DNA of 64,000 nucleotides. Origin: Marsupella aquatica (lineage: Eukaryota > Marchantiophyta). The DNA is taken from the NCBI GenBank assembly GCA_973895155.1, contig OZ316892.1, forward strand, positions 23,622,001 to 23,686,000, in the 5' to 3' direction. Each line of letters opens with the position of its first letter. Positions within the stretch are counted from its first letter, which is position 1. The notes beneath the pieces were generated by a model. It was not told the DNA's origin. It was given only the letters and a program-made list of their open reading frames with translations, and did not search any database. This document shows, one piece after another, positions 46,884-58,182 of the stretch. The position numbers and the translations under genes were made by a program.

Positions 46884-47984
46884 AAGGTATGCACCAACGC
46901 TGTCATATGTAAAATGTAAAAGGTCACTCACGTACCTGGTTTGGTACATCAGCCACCCAGAAAAACCGTCATTACGATTACTTAGCATCTCCTTGCTGTG
47001 GTCCTTTGTCATATTAAAAGGAAGACATTTTTGTATTATGAGAATGGTAAGTTCGCCTTTTGCTAGCCTCTACGACATTGTGCTGGAGGGCTTGAATCCC
47101 ATTTGTAGATCAGACCTTGGGTGTAAATCCCGTTTGTAGATCAGACCTTGTGTATAAATCCCATTTTGTAGATCAGAACTTATGTATAGTACGGAGCTCA
47201 TTTCATGTTGCATTGGCAGGTAGGATGGACGTCAGAGTGTGTTTCGAAATTGAGAGTAATAGAGCACTCTGCTTGTGAATGCAGGTGGTGTTCCATCAAA
47301 CACCTAGAACCAGAATCGGTGCAAGTGACCAATCTGGAGATTGATATGGCAATCCTGCTCTGTAAATAGTCAGTACACTGGCAACTAAGAGAGACGATGC
47401 TTAGAAATTTTTTTCTGTTCATAGTATTGTTGACATGCATTTACATCAATGCTTAGAGATAGAGTGTTGAATGAGAAAATTTGACAGTCCTTAACGTATC
47501 ATTGTCTTTTCCAATGTAAAATCTGATCATCTGTGACATCTCAATGTGTTGCGCAACGTAAAATCTGACCATCTGGGACATCTCAGTGTTGTTTAGGGAA
47601 ACAGGGCCTTGAATATTATATCTTAAACATAGTTTGGGATGTTTTTAGACAAGGCCTCATGTATGTGCCAAGTAAACAAGAAGAAAAAACGGCTTGCCCT
47701 CTAGCGACATCGTTGTACGTCTGCTTGCTAGAAGGTATTGTTCTTGATAAGGAACTATGAGTCTGACTTTGATATATTACATGTGTAGTTTTTTCAAACT
47801 CCATTGCTCCTGTAGTTATATACAAATCCGTCGTAAATTGGAAACATTACATTGTTTTGATAGATGATTTCTCGTTTTCTAACAAGATTACCGATCAGAG
47901 TGTTCTCATCAGCGTTTTTTTAAGCGGCGATTGTTCTTGCCTTCTCAATACCTTGTGTTACTTGTGCCTAAGTTTTGCCAGTTT

Positions 47985-48085
47985 TTTAAGGTCCCATTAG
48001 CCAGTTTCCCACCAAGCCCCAAGGTGTACTAGCTGGAATCTGATGGCTCTCCTCAAACTGAGGGAGATCTAACAGTATAGAATTA
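47985..48085 (-). repeat. Dispersed repeat family, partial minus-strand copy
   Basis: On the minus strand it reads TTAGATCTCCCTCAG..GAGGAGAGCC and ATCAGATTCCAGC..CTGGCTAATGGG, the same order as the copies near 5.9, 17.4 and 56.0 kb. Confidence 0.5.
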
Positions 48086-48616
48086 ATCTGGCAATTTTAA
48101 ATAACGAACAATTCAAACATCTCCTCTTGATACAAGGTACCTCTAGAATAAAGGGGAATTTAAATAAGGAATGTTCTTAGCATCTACTCCGTGGCATTCC
48201 CCTTAAATAAGGAAGGTCCTTCGCACCTCCTCTTTGGCACAAATTAATGTGAAAAAAAATCTGGGATTGGCAAATGGCATGGATAGACTGCAGCTAAACC
48301 CTTATATAGTATACACAGATGAGTGACATGTGGCAAATAAGACTTTTTATATATCTCAATTTGTCATGAAAATTAGAAATATGAGACTGGTTGGAAGAAT
48401 CTCACCAAGACTCTTCTAACCAATCCAAGAACACCCAATTCAGCTGGATAGAAAGGGAGACATTGAATGTCAAACTGTGCTGTTGAAAATGTTTTGGAAA
48501 TGAGAAGGGTGTCAACAAGGGAAAGTGTAAAAGATATCCATGGGGGTTGCCTGGTTCATGGGCTAGGTCCATGGGAGCATCACTTTCTCCTTTTAGAGGA
48601 AGGTCTTATGTGGGCT

Positions 48617-48800
48617 TACAACTCCCTTCTGTCCACTTTGGCAAGTCATGGGGTGCAAGGTGTAATTCTGCCCAGTGCACACTAGGGGCACAGTGGCAAA
48701 CTGCTAACCTACAACTCCCTTCTGTCCACTTTGGCAAGTCACACTGTGCAAGGTCTAATTCTGCCAAGTGCACACTTGGGGCAGAGTGGCAAAATGCTAA
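48617..48800. repeat. 93-bp tandem repeat, two units
   Basis: TACAACTCCCTTCTGTCCAC begins at 48617 and 48710. Each unit runs through TTTGGCAAGTCA, GTGCAAGGT.TAATTCTGCC and GTGGCAAA.TGCTAA. The frame 48547-48867 is open across it but reflects the repeat. Confidence 0.88.
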
Positions 48801-49197
48801 TAGATTGCAACCAAAACTGTTTAGGTTGACATTTTTGACAAAGTGTCAGAAATGGTTCCAGTTCTAAGATGACCACAGGGGCTCAGTCAAGAGGTATTGA
48901 AATGAGGGAAATTTACTCTTACAAGCTATGATTATTTCAACCTAAATCTTCTCGAAACTACTTACACAAAACTTGGACGCAGTGCTTTTCTGTGTCTCAC
49001 CTGGTGTTTTGCCTAGTGCTCGGGCTTGTCATGTTTCTCATCCTTAATTTTGGTCTATGCTCATGGCAAGTCACGCACTATTGTATTCCTTGTCATCAAA
49101 ATAGCAAACGAGGGCCCCTTCTTTACTGAGCCTTCCCCTGACTTACATACAAAATATCTGGAATAGCATTTTACAGCCAGTTTTTATCTTTATTTGT

Positions 49198-49550
49198 AAG
49201 TGCAAGATGTACTAGGTTTGCACTTATGTGAAAAGAAAACCTGGATAAGTTCACCATTTGCACATAGTGTAATTTTTACCCTGATCTACAAGTGCAAGAT
49301 CAATTGGGTTTGCGCTTATGGCATAGTGAAAACCTGAATAAGTGCACCATTTGCACTTATTGTGTTATTTTGTCAAGATGTGGATAAATAATAAGTATTT
49401 TATAGAAGCGCAAGATCAATTGGGTTTGCACTCCTGCAAACCTGGGTAAGTGCAAAATGTGCACTTATATAGTAATTGTTGTCTTGATTATTCTGTAAGT
49501 GCAACATCCATTAGGGCTTAGGGTGCAAACCTGCATAAGTACACCATAAA
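49198..49550. repeat. Degenerate tandem array, about four units of 90-116 bp
   Basis: AAGTGCAAGAT-like starts occur at about 49198, 49290, 49406 and 49497. Each is followed by GGTTTGCACTTAT-like, AACCTGGATAAGTGCACCATTTG-like blocks and a T-rich spacer. AAGTGCA and TGCACTT alternate, so each unit also contains short inverted repeats. Confidence 0.75.
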
Positions 49551-50337
49551 GGCTTCCTCCGAAGTTCATGCTATGATGCACGGCTGACTGTACTTTGTGG
49601 TCACAGTGTCATCAGAGCCACGTAAGCACATTCCCTGCGAAAGCGGTTCACTCTGTAACGTTCTACGCAAGTAACTTCGAGAAAGATCAAGAGTATGTGA
49701 GCGTTTCGTTTCGACTTCTGTACCATGAGCGAGAGTGCGTTCGTTTGTCCCAAGATCCTCGCGCACTTTTCGCTTTCTCGCTTTTCTCCCTCTCTCGCTT
49801 TTTGCGCCTCGCAATTCCTCGCTTTGCATTCGATTCGCCTCTCCAGAATTTCTTCCCTTCGGCGGCGATGAGTGCGTTTGTCACGAAGTTTGCCTCACAT
49901 TTTGCGGCCTCTGTTCCGCTTTTATATGGACGAGAATGTTGGCGGACAGTGAACAGAGTGCTGTATCGATTACGACTTTTAGTTTCTCCTCTCAGAGAAT
50001 AGTTTTTCCACTTCTGCCGATGATGTGTCAAGCAGATAGGCTGTCTATGCCGACTTGGCATTGAGATGATCTTCCAGCTCCGCGACGTGATGTCTTGGAG
50101 GACGAGTTCTTAGGCAGGGAAGTGTAGTGAATTATTCTCGGATGTGAAGAGGAGACTGATCGCCTGTCAGCTGAGATGCCCAAGAGAGATTGATTCGGCT
50201 TTGCGATTGGAAGCGTGCTGACGAAATTTTGGTCATATGTGAGGTGAGACCTATCAGAGACTTCAATTGGAGAACGAGAGAGTTGCAAGGACATTGGAGG
50301 TATGAGCGCAGGACCAGTATCAGAGCGCGTCTGTAAA

Positions 50338-50537
50338 GTAAGTACATTCTTCAGCTCTTTGGAAATAGGTTCACTTAGTTTTCTGAAGTTAATAGAACGA
50401 TGAGAGATATGTGCATGAAATGGTTCGTGGCGCAGGCTTTGAGTTGGTGAAAACAGGTGTACTGTACTCTTAGGATGATTTGTCCTGACAGTTTAGTCCC
50501 ATTGTAATAATTCGTTGTTGATTTCCTTTTTGATTAG
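50338..50537 (+). other. Probable 5' UTR intron of the F-box gene
   Basis: A strong donor (AAA/GTAAGTAC at 50338) and an acceptor (TTTTTGATTAG ending 50537) bracket 200 bases, and the acceptor abuts the F-box ATG directly. Leader introns are common in plant F-box genes; transcript evidence is lacking. Confidence 0.55.
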
Positions 50538-51842
50538 ATGTCAAGCAAGAAGCGCGGCCCGTCGCCTTCGTTGCCACAGACTAGCGTGCCTGGAATGACT
50601 TCGAGCAACGACGACTCTGCGCTTTGCTCTTCGATTTGGAGCAAGCTTCCGGACGACATCGTGGAATTGGTCTTGAAACGACTCCCATTCTCGAGCCTCA
50701 TCCAGTTCCGGGTGATCTCCAAGCAGTGGAACCGCGTGATCACGTCATGCGAGTTCTCTCGCACATGCCAGAAGCAAATTTCGCCGAAATATGTCCCGAT
50801 GCTAGTGGCGAATGATCTTATGGAGAGCGACAGATGGTCAATTAATCCATACAATTCGGGAAGCAACAGGTGGCTCTCATATTCGCTCTCCTTTCTTCAC
50901 AGCGCCTGTGAGAACGGGCCGTTATACCTGACGGCCTCCTCGGGGGGACTGATGTGCTTCGAAACACAGGATCCGCGGAATATCATCGTTTGTAATCCCG
51001 TCACGAGGCGATGGAGACTTCTCCACCTCCCCGACACCATTGGCCAATTAATCCGCACGACCTCTTCTTGCCAAGACACAGACTACCGGCAAACCCTCAC
51101 GGGGCTTTTAGTCGACCTAGAAACGGGGAACTACAAGCTGGTTATCGCATCACTGGCTAAATGCCCGGAGAAAAGGACATTAGTGTACGATTCCGCCGAG
51201 CGCTCTTGGACCACGGGTGCGCAGGTCCCGGAGGGGAAGCGATTCGTGAACTCCGGAGCTCTCACATGCAATGGGAATCTCTTCTGCCTTGTGAAAAACC
51301 CCCTGGGCCTTGAGTTGCGCACAAGCATATGGAGAGTGCTGAAATATGAGGTGGAACATGACTCGTGGTGCGAGGCTCCGGTGCTAACGGGCTGGGCCAG
51401 TAACAGCTCCACTGAATTGGAGCTTGTGGAGCACCAAGGGCAGGTGTTGCTTGTGGCCAGAGTACTCAACAGGCGATGGCTACCGAACAACACGTTCTAC
51501 AGGGTGTGGACCAACACCTTCTTCAAAGTTTGCGAGTCTTCAGGGGGGCACAAGCTGGCCCTAGAGCAGGATCGGAACGTCTTTAAGGCTTTAGACAGCT
51601 GCACGGGGAGCACTGAATTTGACACCGTGGTGACGAGGTACCCGGGCTCTTTTGCTGGACATGGGGACCTCATCTATACGACTGGAATTCCCTTTAAAAA
51701 CGACAATGACGTGCGGGTGCTGAAAGTGAACTCCAGGACTCAAAACTGCTTGTTTTTGCCCGGTTGGCGACGAGCGGATTCGAAGCGTAAAATGCAGATG
51801 GAGATCAAGCTGTTGGAGCCCTCGCTGACTGCTGCAGTGTAG
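50538..51842 (+). CDS. F-box protein (FBX6/LCR-like)
   Basis: An uninterrupted 434-residue frame. The F-box lies at about 33-73 (IWSKLPDDIVELVLKRLP.. then QFRVISKQWNRVITS) and should bind SKP1/ASK in an SCF ubiquitin ligase. The rest is a repeat-poor substrate region with features of plant kelch-like F-box proteins: GPLYLTASSGGLMCFE, NIIVCNPVTRRWRLLHLP, and a C-terminal half with several short strand-loop units (for example KYEVEHDSWCEAP). It resembles the F-box only protein 6 group, which includes LEAF CURLING RESPONSIVENESS and UFO relatives, but I cannot assign an orthologue or a substrate. The start is the first ATG after the leader-intron acceptor. Confidence 0.88.
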   Translation: MSSKKRGPSPSLPQTSVPGMTSSNDDSALCSSIWSKLPDDIVELVLKRLPFSSLIQFRVISKQWNRVITSCEFSRTCQKQISPKYVPMLVANDLMESDRWSINPYNSGSNRWLSYSLSFLHSACENGPLYLTASSGGLMCFETQDPRNIIVCNPVTRRWRLLHLPDTIGQLIRTTSSCQDTDYRQTLTGLLVDLETGNYKLVIASLAKCPEKRTLVYDSAERSWTTGAQVPEGKRFVNSGALTCNGNLFCLVKNPLGLELRTSIWRVLKYEVEHDSWCEAPVLTGWASNSSTELELVEHQGQVLLVARVLNRRWLPNNTFYRVWTNTFFKVCESSGGHKLALEQDRNVFKALDSCTGSTEFDTVVTRYPGSFAGHGDLIYTTGIPFKNDNDVRVLKVNSRTQNCLFLPGWRRADSKRKMQMEIKLLEPSLTAAV

Positions 51843-53179
51843 TGTAATTGGTTTCAGTCATAGCCCTGGTGACACGGATAGTCTTGGAACAGTCAAGTGA
51901 ACCAGTGTTACTCGTCATCAGTTGGGTCGCATCTGTGCTACCTAATTTAGTGCATTTGCGTTGGCGTTGATGCCGGTTATGGATCATTGGAGATGGCGAA
52001 GTGAATGGAGAAGACGGACCTTCGAGGAAATCACTTTGGGGTTTGGGGCATTTGCAGAAAAATCACTGGAGTGCATAGCAGAGCATTCCACTGCGTCGTT
52101 AACTAAAGCCGATCGCTTGTTTCAAGTGTCGGAGTATTGTCTGCATTGTCGTGGAGGAGAGTTTAAAGATAGAAAACCCAAAGGTCCGGTTGAAGAAATC
52201 CTCATGATGAGTTTTAAACACTTTCTCTCCATTCAGATCTGCATTGTGCGATGTCGTCCCGACGTGCTTTCATCTGCATTAGAGGTGCTCTCCGACTTTT
52301 TGGAATCTTCATTGTAAAGGCTGTGCCGTCCCGAGCACTGGCCGTGAACTTCATAATTCTTGAGCTTCCAGAGCCAATTGCTTTCCTGTTGCTTGGACAC
52401 CTTGAGGCTGTATATATTCTTCCTGCCAGTCCTGTCTAGCATTTAATTTTGAGTTCCTCGGGAGCCAAATCATCGAATAGAACCGCGATTTGGATTTCTG
52501 CCTTTGGGCAGTAGACACCCATAATGTTCATACTAGCTTAGGCTCTGGGTGTCTACTTCAGGTGTAAACGTACTTGATGTGTGAAGGATTTCTTTCTAAA
52601 AGGCAATAAAGTTAACGGCGTTCATGAAGGATTTTATTCTTGTTAAATGCCCTTCCGCAGTTGCATTAGTAGGCAAATACAGTGGTTCACTTTGGAAGTG
52701 CAATGTTAGCTATGTAATGCATCGGTTCCTTCCTCAGGCAAGTATATAGCAAATCGTCTTTTTGCAAAGGAACTGGTCAGAGTTCCAGGTCAATTATAGG
52801 CATGGCGTGAAGGGTCCGAGGTCCGTTGCTCTGTCCCTTTTTATGTTTGAGCATTCATGTCCCCAGCCAACTTTGGTGCCTAGTCGACTTTCAACAGTGA
52901 TACCATATTACCCAAGTTCGTCAAAGAAATGATCAGGGTGGCCTCTCGTGGGAAGTCATGGTATTAGTGGCAGCATGAAGCCTGCCTCCTGTCAGGGCTA
53001 ATGGTAGTTACAACCCTCTCACGAAGACGGATGGCAGTTCAGAACAACGCTTCAAGTTTTGACCTTTGGGGCCAGTACTCTGAATATTAAATTGTAGAGT
53101 TTACGGAGCCTCCATTGGGGCAATTCAGCTGAGACAAACCTCGCAAGGAACTTCACGAGATACTGACTGAGTTCAAAAT

Positions 53180-53510
53180 GTGACGAGGCCATGCGAAAAT
53201 TTGAGAGTAAACAAGCAGATGAGCTTTCTTGTTGCAGGAAGAGACCACCTACTCATTTTCTTCCAAGTGTCTACTACAGGAATTGAGCAGCCCAGTTCAC
53301 CACACCAACTGCTGCAGAAATTTGAAAGTTCATGGGAGGTCAGCATTCGAATTGCAGCAAGGTTCCAAGTAACTGCCACAGGGCATTGAGCAGCCCAGGT
53401 CACCACACCAACTGCTGTAGAACTCTGAAAAGTTAACAGGCAGAGCAGCTTTCTTGTTGCAGGAAGAGACCAACTGCTCACTTCTTCCACGTAACTACGA
53501 CAGAATGGTC
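53180..53510. repeat. Nested tandem repeat
   Basis: AGCTTTCTTGTTGCAGGAAG followed by AGACCA occurs at about 53222 and 53447, and ATTGAGCAGCCCAG with CACCACACCAACTGCTG at about 53282 and 53386. Two partly overlapping duplications, about 225 and 104 bases apart, built the block. Confidence 0.8.
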
Positions 53511-55979
53511 GGACAATGAACAGCGTGATCCTTGTTCGACAGTAGAATCATTATGAGATCTAAGACCCCGTGCACTTCTTGTAAAGTGAGTAGTACTGGA
53601 CTTTGGTGTCCATCATATTGTTCTGTATAGAGAGAGGAATAGACAAACGGTTTACTGTGGATACCATAGTTTTGAAATTTTGTAGTCTTCCATCTTTGAT
53701 ACATGTAATCTACACGGTTAAAATCTTTCGTAGTCCTGCATCTTTAGTAAGTGATGTAATCTAGACGGTTTAATCTTTCATAATCTCTGATTACATGTAC
53801 CTACAGCATTAAATTTAAATAGTTCCATGAGACTACCAGACGTAGCAACAAGGGTCCCAAACATGAATGTAAGCTGCAAATTTTGTTCCCAAATCTCAAA
53901 TTCTTTCTTTGTATTAGTAGTACCACAAATTTTGGGTAAAATTTTGCCACTGAAACTACATTGGTACAACCTAATGACTGTGTATTCCCTCACGGTATTT
54001 ATTGTGCCTTTAGTTGTTTTCCAAATGTATTTGTAGACCTTCAAAATGTATTCTGTTTAGACCCCTTGCTTGATAAATAACCCTCCCACAAGGACTGTCT
54101 TAGTCCAAGGGAGTTTGACCTCAAGCTGGTGCTTTTTTGTGAAAGTGATCTAAGCCCTTCATTGTTTTGACCCTATCCTTTCCTAAATTAAAGAATGGTA
54201 CACGTCTAAAAACTTCTGGTGGTGTGGACAGGACCAACAAAAACCTAAGAGAAAGTGGTAAGAACTGTCTACAAGAACTCAAAACCTACGAAGAGAGAAA
54301 ATAAAGGTACAAATGATGATCACATCCAATGGACAGACTAAGCGCATCTCCAGCAGTTTGGCAGCCGCTGGCCACGATTGCCTTGGAAAGGAACCTAGGA
54401 AGCAGCAGGGCCTGCAATGATAAACAGTTCCCACAGATTGCCTCCAAAACATGATCTCAATTTTGTAACCAGGGTTTGAACTAGCACAGTCCGGGTTCAA
54501 ACCGGTTAATGATCAATGTGACATTTTTGTGGGACCTTGTCCTCTTCACTCTTCATGAACTCAAAATTGGTTGCTTGGTCGCAGGCATCCTATGCCATCA
54601 CCTGTGCTCTATTTTTGTTTTTTCTGCCCTCCATCATCAAAAGACATAGTATTTGCGACGAGAGTCCGCGTACAAACCTCAATATTGGAAGGCGATTTGT
54701 ATTGTGCCCAGTTTGCTGCTATGGATCCCATGTATGCATGGTGGAAAATTTCTTGAAAATTGGGTGGAAGAAGAAGAAGCCGATTGGGATGATGAGGATG
54801 ATCGATTTGGGGGATGATGATGTACAGTGAACCATTGCTATTCCAGCATATTTGGTGCCTCCAAGGAGGAACAACCATGGAGTGCCTAAGCCAGGCAGGA
54901 GCATGAATGTGAACCGGTCTAGAGGAAAGGGTGCACAAGATCTGTGGAACAGATGCTTCTCTGCCAATCCTACATGTGGAGAACTCAAATTTTGAAGAAG
55001 CTTTCAAATAAACAATAGGTTATTCACCAACATTCTTGTTGCAGCATGTGAGCAGAAAGTGAAGTCCAAATGGACCTCCATGTTGGACATAGTGCTCCTG
55101 TGTATCACATTTTGGTGGTCCATGGTAGTGTTGGGCTTATAACTTGATGATTATGAGTCTTAAGATAATCGTTTTTCACCTGCAAGGCAACTAAAGAAGG
55201 AGACACAAAAAAACACAAGCCCAATATTTCATATTAACAAAATAATCTAATAGAATTTACCATGATGAATAACTCAACCATAATGGAAAAAATTCACTTC
55301 ACTCTGATGTAAATGTAGCTTACCTACCCCTCTAGCACATCCTCAAAACTAATAAAATTTGAATTCATGAACATGAAGTTATCACAATTAAATTAAATTT
55401 TTGGGAAATGTGGTTCATGGAGGTTTCAAAAAACCAACATTGACGTCCATGGGAGCATAATTTTTGTGTGAGCATGACAATTACTTTTGATTAATGTTTG
55501 ATGCTGCAGGAAACCCAAGTCTGTCTCCACATCAGAAAATAAAAGCAGCTCTACGCCAACTAGCTTATGGTATAGAGGCAAATGCCATGGATGAAATCTG
55601 TAGAATGGGAGAGAGCTATAAAATTGGAAAGATCAAAGGGATCTGAGAGTTTCCCCAAGAGAGTCTCACTCTCATACTTTGGATCTTACCTTATCCAGCT
55701 AGTTATAGTGGGTGAGATAAAATCATTACCTGGACAGGCTACCGAGGGCATTCTTACTGTTGATATGTCCTATATATAAAAATCTCTTTGATAACAAGGC
55801 CCTAAAAATGGGGAGGGCTTAGGGCTGTCTTGCATGTGTGGGATCTTTGGAAAAATTGGACCTTTGCACCAGCGTAATTTTTTAAGGTTTTTTATTTTTA
55901 GTCAGTGTGGCGAATGTTTGCTTCTTTGAGGGAGGAGATTCTAAGAATATTCTCTGTCAAATTTTATTAAATTAAATTG

Positions 55980-56165
55980 TGACCGTCAGATATCCCTAGA
56001 TTTAAGGAGAGCCGTTAGATTCTGGCTAATGGGGTCAATGATTTGGTGGAAGAGTGGCTAATGGTGTCAGAAAAATGTAGCTAATCTTAGCCAAAAGTGG
56101 TGAAAGTTTTTTGGGGAGGTGGAATTTGGCTAAAATTTGCACTTAAAAAATACGCTGCTTTGCAC
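55980..56165 (+). repeat. Dispersed repeat family, plus-strand copy
   Basis: CCCTAGATTTAAGG, CCGTTAGATTCTGGCTAATG, GGGGAGGTGGAAT, GCACTTAAAAAATACGCTG and TTTGCACC follow in the same order as in the 17.4-kb copy. It lies about 350 bases left of the Harbinger insertion. Confidence 0.65.
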
Positions 56166-56511
56166 CCCCTGAATTGATGTATGTAGATTCTCTTGTCCAG
56201 TACTACTTTTGAGGTGCAGACTGTAGAGTCCTTTTCCTGTCTCTGTTTATTTGTCATTTCTTGTCTCTGTTTTCTGTTTTATCTGATTTCAAAGGACTGG
56301 ACTTCAAGGGCCAGAAAGTTTCCCTTGCCCTTGAAACTACACATGTATAGGAGTAAGGACTGGCTTAGGAGGGGGTGAGGCAGTAAACTCCCACTCGTTC
56401 CAAAGGTGCCACCTGATCACTCAAAGGGTCCATGATTTGAAGACATCACATGCAAGATGGCCCTTAAAGTTTTAGTATACATGATGAAGAGAACGGTGTT
56501 GTACTCCCTTA

Positions 56512-56527
56512 GAGCATCCGCACCGGT
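56512..56527 (+). repeat. Harbinger left terminal inverted repeat
   Basis: GAGCATCCGCACCGGT directly follows the TTA target copy. The GAGCATC start is shared by many plant Harbinger and Tourist-like elements. Confidence 0.9.
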
Positions 56528-56550
56528 TGAGGGCAAGCAGGCTGCCATCC

Positions 56551-56580
56551 GGTGCTGTTTGGCGGGGTGCTGTTTGGCGG
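56551..56580 (+). repeat. Subterminal 15-bp direct repeat
   Basis: GGTGCTGTTTGGCGG occurs twice head to tail about 40 bases inside the left end. Subterminal repeats are often binding sites for the element's Myb-like protein or transposase; that role is inference. Confidence 0.85.
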
Positions 56581-56805
56581 GGTACTCTTTTCCAAGAATC
56601 TGCTTTGCACAGTTTGTACCCGTGCCCTCCTTTTGGGCTTCCAAATGTTCGTAACCTACGGTTTGAACCTAAGCGGCCTGGTTCGAACCTTCGTTTGACC
56701 TGAAGAATTGCCGTGGAATTCTGGCTGCGATGTTGCCTGCACTCTTGAGAAATTGAAAACGAGTTTCACTAGCAAGCTCAACCTAGGTTGCCGTAGAAAT
56801 TAGCG

Positions 56806-58182
56806 ATGGTGATTCCAGAACCTCAATCCTATGCATACATTGCGCGACTTGAGGCTTGGCGAGAGAAATTGAAGAAAGAGATCGAATCGGAGTTGGCTGA
56901 AATGGAGGAAGAGCAAGCTTTTCTGAACGAATTGCTGTTCACTGGGCCATTGTCCATGCAAGGTGTGGACTCGATTACTCAAAAATGCAAGCGAGGAGGG
57001 GGATCAGTACTTGGCAAGAGGGCCAATAAAGAGAGAAGGAGAGAACGTGGGCACCAGATGATATGGAACGATTATTTTGCTGAAAACTGTACATACGATG
57101 GAGTAGATTTTAGACGAAGGTTTAGAATGACGAAGAGACTCTTCAAAAAAATCTGCACTGCCGTGTGTGCACATGATAGTTTCTTCCAGCAAAAACGAGA
57201 TGCTACGAAGAAATTGGGTTTGTCTGGTCTCCAAAAAATTACTGCTGCACTTCGGCAGCTTGCACAAGGAGTTGGGGCGGATGCTACTGATGAGTATTGT
57301 CGACTGGGAGAGTCTACTGCTCGAAAGTCCCTATACAGGTTCTGCAAAGCAATTCGAGAATTGTATGAAGAAAAGTACTTGAGGAAGCCAGATAAGAATG
57401 ACTTTGAGAGACTCCTTGCTGTGAATGAGAAGAGAGGATTCCCAGGGATGTTTGCTTCACTTGATTGCATGCACTATGAGTGGAAAAATTGTCCTGTGGC
57501 TTGGCAGGGACAATTCACCGACAAAGACGGCTTGAAGTCAGTAGTGCTTGAGGCAATTGCAGACCAAGAGTTGTGGATTTGGCATGCATTTTTTGGGTTG
57601 CCTGGTGGGAACAACGACTTAAATGTTCTAGATCGATCTCCACTGGTGAATGACATGTTACATGACAACTACGATCAGGTCAAGTATACAATTAACGGCA
57701 CAGAGTACAACAGAGCTTATCTTCTTGTTGATGGCATTTATCCGAAGTGGAGTTGTTTTGTGACAACGATTCACCAGCCCCAGTTTGAGAAGAAATGTTT
57801 TTTTGCAAAATGCCAAGAAGGTGTCAGAAAAGATGTCGAACGAGCCTTTGGAGTTTTCCAGGCACGATGGGGCATTGTCAAGCAGCCTGCCAGATCTTGG
57901 CACCTCGGAAGAGTGACAATGATTTTAATGGCATGTATTGTGCTTCATAACATGATTATTGAGGATGAGAGAGGAGAGGTGCATGAGGATTTCCGGATGG
58001 AGGGAGGTCAATTATTGCCCGTGCAGAGAGGAACCATGCCATGGAAGGACTACTTGGCTGCCACTGCCCAACTTGAAAGTCACTCTGGACACTTCAATTT
58101 GCGAAATGATCTTATTGAGCATTTGTGGAAGCGGAAGGGTGAGGTGAAAATGGCAGATTGGATGAAACGAATGCAGATTTGA
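56806..58182 (+). CDS. Harbinger DDE transposase (HARBI1-like)
   Basis: A single-exon 458-residue protein. The N-terminal third is charged and helical (coiled-coil-like EKLKKEIESELAEMEEEQ at 21-38), followed by DYFAENCTYDGVDFRRRFRM. The catalytic DDE_Tnp_4/plant-transposon domain has D220 in FASLDCMHYEWKNCP, D309 in YLLVDGIYPKW and E345 in RKDVERAFGVFQARW, with 35 residues between the last two, as expected for the family. The usual terminal motif CIVLHNMIIEDE (378-389) is present. The full triad and normal length imply a catalytically competent nuclease that cuts at the element's TIRs. The ATG at 56806 is in good context, about 295 bases from the left end. It converges on the Myb-like gene 486 bases away. 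Confidence 0.95.
   Translation: MVIPEPQSYAYIARLEAWREKLKKEIESELAEMEEEQAFLNELLFTGPLSMQGVDSITQKCKRGGGSVLGKRANKERRRERGHQMIWNDYFAENCTYDGVDFRRRFRMTKRLFKKICTAVCAHDSFFQQKRDATKKLGLSGLQKITAALRQLAQGVGADATDEYCRLGESTARKSLYRFCKAIRELYEEKYLRKPDKNDFERLLAVNEKRGFPGMFASLDCMHYEWKNCPVAWQGQFTDKDGLKSVVLEAIADQELWIWHAFFGLPGGNNDLNVLDRSPLVNDMLHDNYDQVKYTINGTEYNRAYLLVDGIYPKWSCFVTTIHQPQFEKKCFFAKCQEGVRKDVERAFGVFQARWGIVKQPARSWHLGRVTMILMACIVLHNMIIEDERGEVHEDFRMEGGQLLPVQRGTMPWKDYLAATAQLESHSGHFNLRNDLIEHLWKRKGEVKMADWMKRMQI

Larger units (their letters stand above)
46884..50337. other. Intergenic region and leader of F-box gene
   Basis: The aminoacylase 3' UTR probably occupies the start. Tandem arrays at 48617-48800 and 49198-49550 and a dispersed-family fragment near 47985-48085 are listed separately. 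From about 49690 a pyrimidine-rich stretch (CTTTCTCGCTTTTCTCC-like) and the following sequence look like the promoter and first exon of the F-box gene. Frames at 49595-50002 and 49687-50061 overlap on opposite strands and have no recognisable content. Confidence 0.5.
51843..56508. other. Intergenic region between F-box gene and Harbinger element
   Basis: The F-box 3' UTR probably covers the first several hundred bases; the small frame 51961-52317 inside it is not supported. A tandem repeat at 53180-53510 and a dispersed-family copy at 55980-56165 are listed separately. A degenerate AGCGCATCTCCAGCAG string at about 54343 recalls Harbinger/MITE termini but has no partner. Confidence 0.5.

Noticed and set aside
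48467-48867. Frames across the 93-bp repeat as a small gene
   Set aside because: Openness follows from the duplicated unit; two frames are equally open and neither resembles a protein family.
51961-52317. 118-codon frame after the F-box gene
   Set aside because: No recognisable content and located where the 3' UTR is expected.
54343-54365. Harbinger/MITE terminus (CGCATCTCCAGCAG)
   Set aside because: No matching inverted end or TTA duplication found nearby.
54480-54510. tRNA-like B-box string GGGTTCAAACC
   Set aside because: No A box at the required distance and no cloverleaf.
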